Below are positions 10,146 through 19,421 of a stretch of 64,000 nucleotides of DNA, piece after piece. Source of the stretch: PZPK01 sp965230795 (GTDB lineage: Bacteria > Pseudomonadota > Gammaproteobacteria > Pseudomonadales > Oleiphilaceae). The notes beneath the pieces were generated by a model that was not told the DNA's origin, ran no database searches, and saw only the letters and a program-made list of their open reading frames with translations. Within the stretch, counting starts at the first letter, position 1; each line of letters begins with the position of its first letter. The position numbers and the translations under genes were made by a program. Where the stretch lies: positions 2,728,001-2,792,000 of the forward strand of contig OZ246020.1 in assembly GCA_965230795.1 (NCBI GenBank). The letters are read 5' to 3'.

Positions 10146-10616
10146 ATGGATCCCAACAGCCTGCTGTCCCAACTCCGAGATATTCATGCGCCACCTCCCA
10201 TCGACTGGTGGCCCCCGGCAATTGGTTGGTGGTTGCTGCTACTCTTCATCCTGCTGACCCTCTGTGCGGTGATCTTCTTTGCGCTACGCTATCGACGCAA
10301 AACCCGTTGGCGTCGACAGGCATTCAGAATTTTGTCCGGTCTGCAAAACCGCTATCTTGAACAGCCGGATGCCAGACACCTCACTGAAGTGGTCATGCTA
10401 ATGAAGCGCTGTGCTTTCAATACCAATTCAGACCAGGGTGATGTGAGCTCTGCAAGCCTGGAAACCTGGCGCCAGGCACTGGAGCAGCCGGTAGGCATTC
10501 TTAGCGAAAGCGATGTGCAGACACTCTATCAGGGCCATTACCAGGTCCACACCCCACAACTAGATGCAGACAGCTTCAAACGTATCCGCAAATGGATCAG
10601 GAGTCAGTCGCAATGA
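10146..10616 (+). CDS. DUF4381 membrane protein of the MoxR/Bat operon
   Basis: A 156-residue protein with a short N-terminal segment (PPPIDWWPPAIGWW) followed by one strongly hydrophobic transmembrane helix (LLLLFILLTLCAVIFFALRY, about residues 29-50) and a basic cytosolic domain. The PPPI-WWPPA-GWW pattern is characteristic of DUF4381 proteins, which sit between DUF58 and VWA genes in Bat operons. Its stop codon overlaps the ATG of the next gene. Role unknown; probably a membrane partner of the VWA proteins. Confidence 0.88.
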   Translation: MDPNSLLSQLRDIHAPPPIDWWPPAIGWWLLLLFILLTLCAVIFFALRYRRKTRWRRQAFRILSGLQNRYLEQPDARHLTEVVMLMKRCAFNTNSDQGDVSSASLETWRQALEQPVGILSESDVQTLYQGHYQVHTPQLDADSFKRIRKWIRSQSQ

Positions 10617-11671
10617 TGGCTTGGCTCAGCACTCTTTTTGCCATTGAATTCCAGTGGCCCTGGGCACTTTTGCTGTTGCCCTTACCCTGGCTGCTGTTGA
10701 TCCGGCGCCACACACAATCGCCTGTCGTGGTAGCGCCGAAATTGCCTATTTATGAAACGGCTCGCGCTCTGGGCATGAACGCGCAGATTGAATCCCAGCA
10801 CACGTCTCGCTGGAAGCTGATTCTGTTATCCATCGCCTGGCTGCTTCTGGTGCTCGCCTGTATGCGACCAACCTACATAGGAGACCAGGTCGATATTCCG
10901 TTGTCAGGTCGCGACCTGATGCTGGCGATTGATATTTCTCCGAGCATGAAAGAAAGCGATATGAAACTGAACAATGAACCTCAAACACGCCTGGATATCG
11001 TTAAAACCGTTGTCAGTGATTTTGTTCAGGAACGTCAGGGCGATCGCATCGGTCTGATTCTGTTTGGCACCCAGCCCTATATTCAGGCACCACTTTCCTT
11101 CGACATTGTCACCGTTAACACCTTGCTTCAGGAGTCCTTCCTGGGCATGGCGGGTCAGGCTACCGCCATTGGCGATGCTATCGCACTAGGGGTCAAACGG
11201 CTGCGCCAGCGCCCCGAGCAAAGTCGCGTCTTGATTCTGCTCTCCGATGGCGCCAACACCGCCGGTGAAATTCCACCGGAAAAAGCGGCCCAACTGGCAG
11301 CGCAGGAAAGCATCAAGGTCTACACGGTTGGTATTGGCGCCGAAGAGATGGTTAAACGCAGTTTCTTCGGTGCCCAGCGAGTCAATCCCTCTGCAGACCT
11401 CGATGAGGAGATGCTTCGCCAAATCGCCGACTTGACCGGCGGTGCCTACTTTCGTGCTCGCAACACTGAAGAGTTAATGACGATTTACGATGCCATCAAT
11501 GAACTGGAACCGGTTGAGCAGGAAACCCGAAGCTATCGCCCAAGCAAGGCGCTCTATTATTACTGCCTGTTTGCGGCGACGCTGCTTTATCTAGTGGTGC
11601 TGTTACATGCCCAACTCGGTAAGCTTCTCGGTCGTTTTACCCAATACCCTGGCAAAGGAGCGCTCAAATGA
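10613..11671 (+). CDS. VWA-domain membrane protein, BatA type
   Basis: Von Willebrand factor A protein anchored by N- and C-terminal membrane helices, a probable client or partner of MoxR. The VWA domain begins near residue 95 with LAIDISPSMKESD, carrying the DxSxS part of the metal-ion adhesion site; ILLSDGANTAGE is a later MIDAS-region motif. Transmembrane segments flank it (WPWALLLLPLPWLLLIRR, LILLSIAWLLLVLACM, and YCLFAATLLYLVVLLHA near the C-terminus). I choose the ATG at 10613 because it overlaps the DUF4381 stop (ATGA) and has aggag about 9 bp upstream; a longer reading from 10592 exists. 352 residues. Confidence 0.92.
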   Translation: MMAWLSTLFAIEFQWPWALLLLPLPWLLLIRRHTQSPVVVAPKLPIYETARALGMNAQIESQHTSRWKLILLSIAWLLLVLACMRPTYIGDQVDIPLSGRDLMLAIDISPSMKESDMKLNNEPQTRLDIVKTVVSDFVQERQGDRIGLILFGTQPYIQAPLSFDIVTVNTLLQESFLGMAGQATAIGDAIALGVKRLRQRPEQSRVLILLSDGANTAGEIPPEKAAQLAAQESIKVYTVGIGAEEMVKRSFFGAQRVNPSADLDEEMLRQIADLTGGAYFRARNTEELMTIYDAINELEPVEQETRSYRPSKALYYYCLFAATLLYLVVLLHAQLGKLLGRFTQYPGKGALK

Positions 11672-13542
11672 ACATGAGCGACTTCCTGCAGAATTTCCAT
11701 TTCCTGCGACCGGAGATGTTACTCGGATTCTTGCTGCTACCCTTGATCTGGTGGTTAGTAAGGGCCCCGCAACTCGGACACAACGACTGGGCAAAAACCA
11801 TCGACCCGCGCCTGCTGTCACACCTGACACCGGAAGCCCAGACGCCCCAGGGAAAAACCTGGCGCTCGGGAATTCTGTTCGCATGGCTATTGTTGTGCCT
11901 GGCGTTGGCCGGCCCCAGCTGGGAAAAGAAACCGCACCCGGTCGTCAAAATCAATGACAACCTAGTGATTGCCCTGGATCTATCCATTTCCATGCTGGCA
12001 ACAGATATCGCCCCCAATCGCCTGACCCGTGCCAAACAGAAACTGCAAGACCTGCTGAAACTGCGGAAAGAAGGGGCTACAGCTTTGGTAGCCTTTTCCG
12101 GTGACAGTCATGTGGTCACACCACTGACGGACGACATGCGTACCATTCAGGCTAACCTGCCAGCACTGGATCCTTTCATCATGCCGGTGATTGGCAGTCG
12201 TCCTGATCTTGCCGTCGAACAAAGCCTGCGCCTGCTCGAACAGGCGGAGGCACCTCGGGGACGGATTCTGATGATCACAGACAGTATCGACGCGGAGCAG
12301 GCTGAAGACATCGAAGACCTGCTCGATGGCAAAGCCGTCAGCCTCAATATTCTTGCCATTGGCACCGCAGAGGGTGGCCCCATCGACCTGCCGGAACGTG
12401 GCTATCTCAAACATGAAGGCAATGTCGTGATCCCCAGGATTGATTTTTCCCAGCTGGAGAACATTGCCAATACCAACGACGGCGTACTGGCGCAACTCAG
12501 TCTGGATGATAGCGACTTGAAACGACTCGATGTGTCCGGTCAACGCTTTGTTGCCCGCGAACAAAGCGAGACCGCGGAGCAATTTGAGCAGGGCTTCGAC
12601 GCCTGGGAGGATCGGGGCTACTGGCTTCTGGTTCTGATTATCCCGCTAGTTCTGCTTGTCCATCGACAAGGTGTATTGGTCATTCTGGTATTGGCATTCC
12701 TGCCTCTGGATCAAAGCCATGCCTTTGGTTGGGATGATTTATGGAAGACCCCCGACCAACAAGCGGCAGAGGCCTTACAAAAAGGCGAAACTGAACGTGC
12801 CGCCGAATTATTCGAATCCACCGAGCATAAAGCGCATGCCCGCTACAATGCAGGCCAGTATCAGCAAGCCGAGCAAAGCTATTCACAGGTTGATAGTGCA
12901 AGTGCCATGTATAACCGGGGTAACGCCCTCGCCCAGCAACAAAAGTTTGAAGAAGCCATCGCCGCCTACGATGAAGCCTTGGAAAGACAGCCCGACCTGG
13001 AAGACGCGCGCTACAACAAGGAACTGATCGAAAAATTTCTGGAACAACAGTCCCAGCAGCAACAGGACCAGCAGAACCAGCAGCAAAACGGAGAAAGTGG
13101 ACAAAACGACGAGAGCAGAGAAGACAGCCAGAACTCACAACAGGATTCAAACGCTCAATCCGACAACCAGTCGTCCGACTCCCAGTCCGAACAAAACAGG
13201 AGCCAACAGGACTCCGGACAAAACAAAGAAGATTCTGAGCAGGAACAACAAAACCAGCAAGACGCCGAAAGCGAGCAAGGTGACGAGAACGAGGCGAGCC
13301 AAGACCGTGAGTCACCATCGAATGCCGATGAGGCGCAGCAGGAAGAATCAGACGCCGAGGGTGAGAATGAGGTCGATGGAGCCCAGGCCGTTGAATCACT
13401 TAGCGATGAAGAAAAACAATCCTTTGAACAGTGGATGCGCCGGGTTCCCGACGATCCGGGAGGCTTGCTACGTCGCAAGTTTGAACAACAAGCCCGCCAG
13501 CGTAACCGCAGATCCCCGGAAGAAGGAGAACCCCTATGGTAG
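11668..13542 (+). CDS. VWA plus TPR protein, BatB/BatC fusion
   Basis: A 624-residue membrane protein joining two functions that Bacteroidetes Bat operons encode separately. The N-terminal part has a membrane helix and a VWA domain with the MIDAS motif ALDLSISM (DxSxS, about residue 103). A second membrane region (GYWLLVLIIPLVLLV) lies near residues 318-332. After it come TPR-like repeats (ARYNAGQYQQAEQSYSQV, MYNRGNALAQQQKFEEAI), and then about 110 residues of Gln/Ser/Asp/Glu-rich low-complexity sequence. It ends with a conserved-looking QWMRRVPDDPGGLLRRKF motif. The start overlaps the previous stop (ATGA). The acidic tail is probably disordered. Confidence 0.92.
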   Translation: MNMSDFLQNFHFLRPEMLLGFLLLPLIWWLVRAPQLGHNDWAKTIDPRLLSHLTPEAQTPQGKTWRSGILFAWLLLCLALAGPSWEKKPHPVVKINDNLVIALDLSISMLATDIAPNRLTRAKQKLQDLLKLRKEGATALVAFSGDSHVVTPLTDDMRTIQANLPALDPFIMPVIGSRPDLAVEQSLRLLEQAEAPRGRILMITDSIDAEQAEDIEDLLDGKAVSLNILAIGTAEGGPIDLPERGYLKHEGNVVIPRIDFSQLENIANTNDGVLAQLSLDDSDLKRLDVSGQRFVAREQSETAEQFEQGFDAWEDRGYWLLVLIIPLVLLVHRQGVLVILVLAFLPLDQSHAFGWDDLWKTPDQQAAEALQKGETERAAELFESTEHKAHARYNAGQYQQAEQSYSQVDSASAMYNRGNALAQQQKFEEAIAAYDEALERQPDLEDARYNKELIEKFLEQQSQQQQDQQNQQQNGESGQNDESREDSQNSQQDSNAQSDNQSSDSQSEQNRSQQDSGQNKEDSEQEQQNQQDAESEQGDENEASQDRESPSNADEAQQEESDAEGENEVDGAQAVESLSDEEKQSFEQWMRRVPDDPGGLLRRKFEQQARQRNRRSPEEGEPLW

Positions 13543-15353
13543 GGTCAAGCGATCAGTCGTCCAGAATGCCTGTAGCCAATGCCATCTCTGATTTTACAAA
13601 AACGCTTATCACCCTGTTGGTGCTGGTGACATGTGTATTGGCCTCGACAACACAGGCAGAGACGCGCCTCAATGCGAGCGTTGACCGCAACAAAATCTAC
13701 GAAACGGACACTCTAAATCTACGCATCAGTGGTGAAACCGATGTGGAAATCAGCCTCGGAGGCCTCTTCAACTTTGGTCGCTCGGACATGAGTGCGCCGA
13801 ACATTCCCGACCTGGAAGACGATTTCGAAATACTGGATCGTCAGCAGCAATACAACATGCAGTCCATCAATGGTGAAACCAAGGCGCAGGTTACCTGGAA
13901 CTATATGCTCGCGCCCAAGCGTACCGGCACCCTGACCATTCCTCCTGTAGAATACAAAGGTGCCACCACAGAGGCTATTACTGTCGATGTTTCCGCCGGA
14001 CAAGCACCGCGCAACGCCGATGAACCGCCGCTGGTGTTTATTGAAGTCGAAGTCGACAAACCCAGTGCCTACGTTCAGGAGCAGGTCATTTACACCATTC
14101 GACTGTTCGCTTCCGAGCATCTCGCCAGCGGTGATCTCAGCCAACCTGAACCCAATGATGCTATCGTTGAAGCGCTGGGAGATACCCGCAAATTTTTCCG
14201 TATGGCCTACAACCAGCGCTATGAAGTACGCGAACGCCAGTACCTTATTTTCCCGCAGAAAAGCGGCACCTTGAATATTCGCCCACAAACTTTCAGCGGT
14301 ATGCTGATCAATACGCGCACGCGCCAGCGTATGCGTGTGCGAGAACTGTCTGATCCAATCGATGTAGAGGTAAAAGCACCTCCAGCCAGTTTCTCGGGCG
14401 ATATCTGGTTACCTGCCACCAGTCTTCACCTGACGGAAACCTGGGAACAGGAACCCAATGAAATGTTTGTCGGTGACTCCCTTACCCGCACCCTGGAAGT
14501 GAAAGCTCTGGGACTATTGGGCTCGGCCTTGCCGCCCTTTCCCGTGGCAAACGTAGCCGGCATCAAGGTCTATCCGGATCAACCTGTTGTCGAGTCCTTT
14601 CAACATGAGTCAGGCGCGCAGGCCCAGCGACAGGAAGCCCATGCCATGGTTGCCGTCGGTGAAACCCGGGTGACATTGCCGGAAATTCGCATTCCCTGGT
14701 GGGACACAGCGAACGATGTCGAGAGAGTCGCGGTTATCCCTGAACGCAGCTTCGAGGTAAAACCCAACCCCGCTCTCGCCAATACCGCAAAACCGCTGGC
14801 GATTCCACAATCCGGTGCATCCTCTGTAAGCGACCAGAACGCGCTGGATACTGCACCGACTGCCAATGCGGGTGAGGATATCATTACCACTATACCAGCG
14901 CCGGTGAATAACCAGGGCTGGTATCTGATTGTTGCACTTTTATTGGCAGGCTGGATCAGCACAACCTGGTTCTTGCTGCAACGCAATAAACGCCACACCA
15001 TGGTACCAGGCAAAGACACAACCAAAAGCCCTTCCCTCCTGGAGGCCGCTCTGAAAGCCGTGAAGCAGGACGACGTGGATATGCCCAAGCATGTGGTGAT
15101 GTGGGCGGATGAATGTATGCGACGAAGTGGTCAGGTAACGCGCGTCGTGAGCATTCAGGACCTGAAGCAAGTCGACGACACGCTTTTCGCTCAAGTGAGC
15201 CAATTTGAAGCGGCCCGCTATGCGCCAGCAGGCACTCAGCGCCATGGTGATTATGACAAAAAACAGATGCTGAACATCATCAAAACGCTGGATAGCAAGT
15301 TTCGGGAAAGCGTACAGCAGAAGGGTTTAAAACCTTTCTATCCGGGCCAGTAG
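13536..15353 (+). CDS. BatD family protein
   Basis: Exported, membrane-anchored protein of the Bat operon, thought to act at the periplasmic face. The 605 residues begin with an unusually long signal region (hydrophobic TLITLLVLVTCVLAS, cleavage likely near TTQAE), followed by beta-sandwich oxygen-tolerance (BatD) domains (NASVDRNKIYETDTLNLRI, FIEVEVDKPSAYVQEQVIYTI). A C-terminal transmembrane helix (WYLIVALLLAGWISTTWFLL) precedes a cytosolic tail. The ATG at 13536 overlaps the previous stop and has aaggag upstream, supporting this start. Last gene of the MoxR/Bat core. Confidence 0.92.
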   Translation: MVGSSDQSSRMPVANAISDFTKTLITLLVLVTCVLASTTQAETRLNASVDRNKIYETDTLNLRISGETDVEISLGGLFNFGRSDMSAPNIPDLEDDFEILDRQQQYNMQSINGETKAQVTWNYMLAPKRTGTLTIPPVEYKGATTEAITVDVSAGQAPRNADEPPLVFIEVEVDKPSAYVQEQVIYTIRLFASEHLASGDLSQPEPNDAIVEALGDTRKFFRMAYNQRYEVRERQYLIFPQKSGTLNIRPQTFSGMLINTRTRQRMRVRELSDPIDVEVKAPPASFSGDIWLPATSLHLTETWEQEPNEMFVGDSLTRTLEVKALGLLGSALPPFPVANVAGIKVYPDQPVVESFQHESGAQAQRQEAHAMVAVGETRVTLPEIRIPWWDTANDVERVAVIPERSFEVKPNPALANTAKPLAIPQSGASSVSDQNALDTAPTANAGEDIITTIPAPVNNQGWYLIVALLLAGWISTTWFLLQRNKRHTMVPGKDTTKSPSLLEAALKAVKQDDVDMPKHVVMWADECMRRSGQVTRVVSIQDLKQVDDTLFAQVSQFEAARYAPAGTQRHGDYDKKQMLNIIKTLDSKFRESVQQKGLKPFYPGQ

Positions 15354-15368
15354 CCGCGGCCAGAATCT

Positions 15369-15620
15369 ATGGATTGTCACCCGCATTGCGCCGCCTGCTG
15401 TATCGCGCCGGAAATTTCCTCCGCCTTACCAAACATGCCGAAGGGGAAGCCGGCGGGCACACCTTGCGTCAATCTTGACGAGCATCTGCGCTGCAGAGTT
15501 TATGATATCCGCCCCGCAGTCTGTCGCGACTTCAGCCCTGACCCACTCAGCTGCGGCAAGGATCACGTCGAGGCGCTGACGCTACTGGGAGAACTGGAAA
15601 AAGCGACGCGGTCCAGCTAG
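15369..15620 (+). CDS. YkgJ family cysteine cluster protein
   Basis: An 83-residue protein with eight cysteines in the YkgJ pattern: CHPHCAACC at the N-terminus, then GTPCVNL, LRCRVYDIRPAVCRDF and a final Cys in LSCG. These clusters are predicted to bind zinc or iron; function unknown. It starts 15 bp after the BatD gene and is probably read through from that operon, although it is not a standard Bat component. It converges with the LysR gene. Confidence 0.88.
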   Translation: MDCHPHCAACCIAPEISSALPNMPKGKPAGTPCVNLDEHLRCRVYDIRPAVCRDFSPDPLSCGKDHVEALTLLGELEKATRSS

Positions 15621-15632
15621 AACCGGCACGCT

Positions 15633-16478
15633 TTACTGGCTGACTGCCAACAGTCCGAGCTGCTGCATCAACGATCGTCTGGACTCAGCAAAGGCGAGTC
15701 CGACCTGACGGCTGGGACCATCGCCAATCCCCATGGATTCCAGGGAACGTACGACAAACCTTGGATCGCTGTATCCTTCAGGCACGGGCGCAAAGCATAT
15801 CCCGACGCCCATACCGACAAGGGCCTGTGCCCACTCCTCGCTTTCCACTTTCGCCAGGGTATCAACCTGGATACCCAACTGCTCAACAATCTGGTCGAAC
15901 AACTGTCGTTTGTCGCAGTGAATTCGTTCGATAATCCCCTGCCCGTCAAGATCCTTGGCACTGATTTCCGGCTGATAGGCCAGCAAATTATCATGGGGAA
16001 TCAACAGACAGTAATACTCCCTGGCCAGTGCAATAAATCTCTCTCCACTCTGGCATTGGGATTCCGTGGTGAGGCGTGCATCGGCATCGCGTTCGTCTGA
16101 CACCAACTCCAGTTGAAAGCTCGCGCTATCGCTCTCGGCACCCTTGATGGCTTCGAGCATATCCTCCACTGCATTGATTCGAATGTTTGGATCAATGCTC
16201 AAACGCAAGCGCTGCACGGATTGCTGCTGGCCAAATTCACGGCGGATGCTTTCAGCATGATTCAAGAGACCGCTGGCCATTTCATACATGCGCTCTCCCT
16301 CGGGTGTCGGCGTACACCCCTTCCGGTGACGCCGAAACAGGACACATCCCAATTCTTCCTCAAGTTTGGCGATGGCCATGGTGATGGAGGGCTGTGAAAC
16401 ATGACAACTGACCGCGGCGGCGTTAATACTGCCTGCATCTACCGTGGCGACAAAATACTTCAGGCTGCGTAAATCCAT
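15633..16478 (-). CDS. LysR family transcriptional regulator
   Basis: DNA-binding regulator with an N-terminal winged HTH (residues 1-60: LRSLKYFVATVDAGSINAAA, then SQPSITMAIAKLEEELG) and a C-terminal effector-binding domain. At 281 residues it is slightly short for the family. It lies 7 bp downstream of the metallo-hydrolase gene on the same strand, so both are probably one transcription unit and the regulator may control that gene. The ligand cannot be read from the sequence. Confidence 0.93.
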   Translation of the reverse strand: MDLRSLKYFVATVDAGSINAAAVSCHVSQPSITMAIAKLEEELGCVLFRRHRKGCTPTPEGERMYEMASGLLNHAESIRREFGQQQSVQRLRLSIDPNIRINAVEDMLEAIKGAESDSASFQLELVSDERDADARLTTESQCQSGERFIALAREYYCLLIPHDNLLAYQPEISAKDLDGQGIIERIHCDKRQLFDQIVEQLGIQVDTLAKVESEEWAQALVGMGVGICFAPVPEGYSDPRFVVRSLESMGIGDGPSRQVGLAFAESRRSLMQQLGLLAVSQ

Positions 16479-16485
16479 AGGCCCA

Positions 16486-17391
16486 CTACTCGCTCATTTG
16501 CGGATAAACAGGCAAGGTCGCCATCACACGTTCGTCGTGAGCCGGCACGATGGTCAGATCCGGGTACTGCGTTGCCAACTGATGAATTTGTTGAATACGA
16601 CGCGCGTTCTTTTCCATATCCGTATCAACACCAACCATCCAGTCTACAAAAACCGGGCGGGAGGCATTTTGTCTGATTCCTTCAATGACCCAGGTCGTGT
16701 CACCTATAAAGAAATATTCCTGGCCATTGGCCAGCGTCAGGAATAGGCCAAGATGCCCTTGGCTATGCCCACTCAGATCCACCAGCACCACGCTGCCATC
16801 GCCATACACATCGAAACTGTTTTCAAAGCCGCGATAAGCTTCATTCTGTAACTTCAGGGTTTTCCATTGCAAAACGGGGTCGTCATATTGCGACGCCACA
16901 AAGGCAGGTGCTCTGCCACGCTGGGCTTCTTCCAGACTACTGGCCTGAACCCAGACAGGAACTTCAGCAAAATCCTCAAGACCGCTGACATGATCCCAGT
17001 GCATATGACTGGGAATAACAGCTTTCAGCTGTTCAATGGGATAACGATTTGCCTCTAACTGATCTCGAGCAGGCTCAACCGATTCGACCTTAAACAACTG
17101 CCGATCCAGAAAGCCAAAGGCTTCCATTTGCGATGCGATCTCGCGACCGATACCGGAATCCCAAAGCAAATCCCCTTCCGGATGCTGCACCAGCACTGCC
17201 GTATGTACCAGATTACGTTTTTCGAACCAGCGTCCACCCGCCACCACCATCGCTTCCAGTGAGCCGGCAGACTGCGCGGTTTTAATCACCGAAAAGCGCA
17301 CGCCCGAATCACCACTGGCGTGCGATGCGATGCTGGTAAAGGCCATTAAAAACGGCAGTAGCTTGATAAAAATAAGAATAGAACGATGCAT
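16486..17391 (-). CDS. Exported metallo-beta-lactamase-fold hydrolase, AHL-lactonase-like
   Basis: A 301-residue MBL-fold protein. The dinuclear zinc ligands are visible: SHMHWDHVSG (HxHxDH, about residue 130), GHSQGHLG, the bridging Asp in IGDTTW, and a last His in PAHDERV. The spacing and N-terminal extension resemble the N-acyl homoserine lactonase (AttM/AiiA) branch. Unlike cytosolic lactonases it has a clear signal peptide (LIFIKLLPFLMAFTSIASHA), so it should act in the periplasm. The substrate is not proven: lactonase, quinolone- or ester-hydrolase roles are all possible. Co-directional with the LysR gene. Confidence 0.85.
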   Translation of the reverse strand: MHRSILIFIKLLPFLMAFTSIASHASGDSGVRFSVIKTAQSAGSLEAMVVAGGRWFEKRNLVHTAVLVQHPEGDLLWDSGIGREIASQMEAFGFLDRQLFKVESVEPARDQLEANRYPIEQLKAVIPSHMHWDHVSGLEDFAEVPVWVQASSLEEAQRGRAPAFVASQYDDPVLQWKTLKLQNEAYRGFENSFDVYGDGSVVLVDLSGHSQGHLGLFLTLANGQEYFFIGDTTWVIEGIRQNASRPVFVDWMVGVDTDMEKNARRIQQIHQLATQYPDLTIVPAHDERVMATLPVYPQMSE

Positions 17392-17645
17392 CAGACAGGC
17401 TCCTTTAGTTTGTCTGAAGACAGTCTAGGTTCAGACGGCATATAGTTATAGTATTTTATTTATACATCAGCACCATATTTTTCTTATACAAAAAGAATGG
17501 CATCGTTGAAGAAAGATCAGGTGTAAAAATGATTCATCTGGATGTGTCGGCACTCAGAGAAACGGTAAGCACAAACAGGGATTCTCAAAAAGGCGGGATT
17601 TATGATTGATCGAGGCTTTGAATACGTCTCAATGTCTGCGAATCG

Positions 17646-18692
17646 CTACGCCTCTTTCTGAAGAATCGCCAATACGTTTTTCAGAACCTCTTTCTTCTCC
17701 GGCGTATTCGCATAGTTTTCGTCCCAAATATGCCTGCTTGCCTTAATCCATTCGGGCTTGTCTTCAAGATCCAGAATTTGCATGCCCTTTTTCTTCAGCG
17801 TCGACTTGAACATATCGCTTTGCTGAAGGCTCCATTGCAAGGCGAATCGTGATGCTTCCAGTCCTGCTTTATTCACGGCTTCTTGCAGATCCGGAGACAG
17901 ACTTTGATAAAACCCCTCATTTATCAAGATAGGGGCCGTGTACAGGAAGGGGCCATTATTGGTGACGTATTTTTGATTCGCGTTCCAAAACTTTGCTTCG
18001 ACAATCACAGAATAGGGATTTTCCTGGCCATCAACCATGTCCTGCTTCAAAGCATCGAAGGTCTCGCCCCAGGCCAACGCCGTCACGCGCGCACCGAAGC
18101 TTAAGTAAGTAGCCATCATTAGTCGATTCTGAGGCGTTCGGATAAGCATCCCTTTGATATCGTCCAAGCGTGTAATCGGCTTTTTTGAGTTGCTTAAATG
18201 ACGAAAGCCACCAATCAGCCATCCGACCGCTCTTACCTGATACCGCACCGCAATGATGTTGTTAATATCGCGCAACATGTAATCGCTAAAGAGGAGCTTG
18301 TTCGCCGCGGCCGTATCGGGAAAGATGTACGGGAGCATCAAAAAGTCGAGAATACTGGCTTTCCGTGACGCATTCCCTGAAGCAATGATCGTACAGTTTA
18401 TGTGAGTCGAACTTCCCGGGGGGATGGTTCCATACATCACCATATTCATATTCGTCTCTTCACCACGGATATTCGGAAAGTCCGGATTGCCGATGAAGTG
18501 GTTTTGGGTAGTCAACTGACCTTTCGAATATGCTTCCAAATGCTCGCTGAATTTTTCAAGGGCCGTGACGTGCAGAGATCCCTTTGGGGCTTCGGTACTA
18601 CAGATAAACTTCCTGGGGGCGGCGTCGAGATGGGCAACAGATAGTATTGATACCAAGACAGAATACAGGACCTTCCTTACCAGTGACTTCAT
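17646..18692 (-). CDS. TRAP transporter solute-binding protein, DctP type, orphan
   Basis: Periplasmic binding protein of 348 residues with signal peptide (VLYSVLVSILSVAHLDAA) and the DctP-type core: the conserved IRTPQNRLMMATYLSFGARVT and ALAWGETFDALKQDMVDGQENP blocks (about residues 185-235) include the Arg that usually contacts a carboxylate ligand. No DctQ or DctM membrane gene is adjacent, so it is either an orphan serving a distant transporter or a sensor component. Isolated, with 254 bp downstream and over 400 bp upstream without other genes. Confidence 0.88.
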   Translation of the reverse strand: MKSLVRKVLYSVLVSILSVAHLDAAPRKFICSTEAPKGSLHVTALEKFSEHLEAYSKGQLTTQNHFIGNPDFPNIRGEETNMNMVMYGTIPPGSSTHINCTIIASGNASRKASILDFLMLPYIFPDTAAANKLLFSDYMLRDINNIIAVRYQVRAVGWLIGGFRHLSNSKKPITRLDDIKGMLIRTPQNRLMMATYLSFGARVTALAWGETFDALKQDMVDGQENPYSVIVEAKFWNANQKYVTNNGPFLYTAPILINEGFYQSLSPDLQEAVNKAGLEASRFALQWSLQQSDMFKSTLKKKGMQILDLEDKPEWIKASRHIWDENYANTPEKKEVLKNVLAILQKEA

Positions 18693-19104
18693 TTTTTAGG
18701 TATTCCTTTTTTCATCCGGTGAGTCCGGAATTGTTATATCGCTGATAAATGCTGTTGGGTAGGAACTATTACACACGAGAAAATAAATAAATCAGGAATA
18801 GAGCAAGAATAGCGCATACCGACGAAAGTGCAGGTTTTCGTTAATGCTCCTGCCGTAGCCAAACAGATTATGGCATTTTTGAGGATAGGTTTAGTTAGAG
18901 GGTTTGCTTAGAGGATCTACTGCAGGCCGCAAATGTGTCTTCCACTTCGACCCGGCTCAAGATAAAAAATGGGAGAAACGTATGTGGTAACAGGAGATGA
19001 CACGGTAAAACGGTAGAGCTATCCTGGCGTAAAACCTTAACTCGCGCTCAGGACTTCCTTAGTTGGGCGCCCGACACCTGACTTCAGACTCCCGACTGAA
19101 ACAA
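18693..19104. other. Intergenic region upstream of dctP-like gene
   Basis: About 410 bp between the start of the TRAP binding protein and the end of the DUF2788 gene, both on the minus strand. The part next to 18692 is AT-rich and should hold the dctP-like promoter. I see no gene, repeat or strong terminator. Confidence 0.35.
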
Positions 19105-19305
19105 CTACAAATCCATCACTTCGACGATAACCGTTTTCGCGATAAATCCGAACACACCCAAGCCCAGGGCAAAGAACAGTACAGCGGTACCAAAGCGTCC
19201 TGCGTTTGAACGTTTGGCCAAATCCCAAACAATGTAACCCATGTAAAGAATCAAGGCACTGATACCAACGTAAAGGGAAATACTTTCGAAGAGCTCGACC
19301 GACAT
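19105..19305 (-). CDS. DUF2788 small membrane protein
   Basis: A 66-residue protein with two transmembrane helices (ISALILYMGYIVWDLAK and TAVLFFALGLGVFGFIAKTVI). The MGYIVWDLAKRSNAGRFGT loop and the GFIAKTVI ending fit the DUF2788 family of gammaproteobacteria, of unknown function. A longer minus-strand frame (19037-19375) overlaps it but lacks such features. It stands about 115 bp downstream of the arsenosugar glycosyltransferase gene. Confidence 0.85.
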   Translation of the reverse strand: MSVELFESISLYVGISALILYMGYIVWDLAKRSNAGRFGTAVLFFALGLGVFGFIAKTVIVEVMDL

Positions 19306-19421
19306 GGCGACTACCTTTTACTACCGGAAATATGGGAACAGGGCCTGCTGACACGTCTTTTTTACAGGCTCTCAAACGCTACGCGGATGTTACAAAACAG
19401 GATTAGAATAATCAGACTAAT

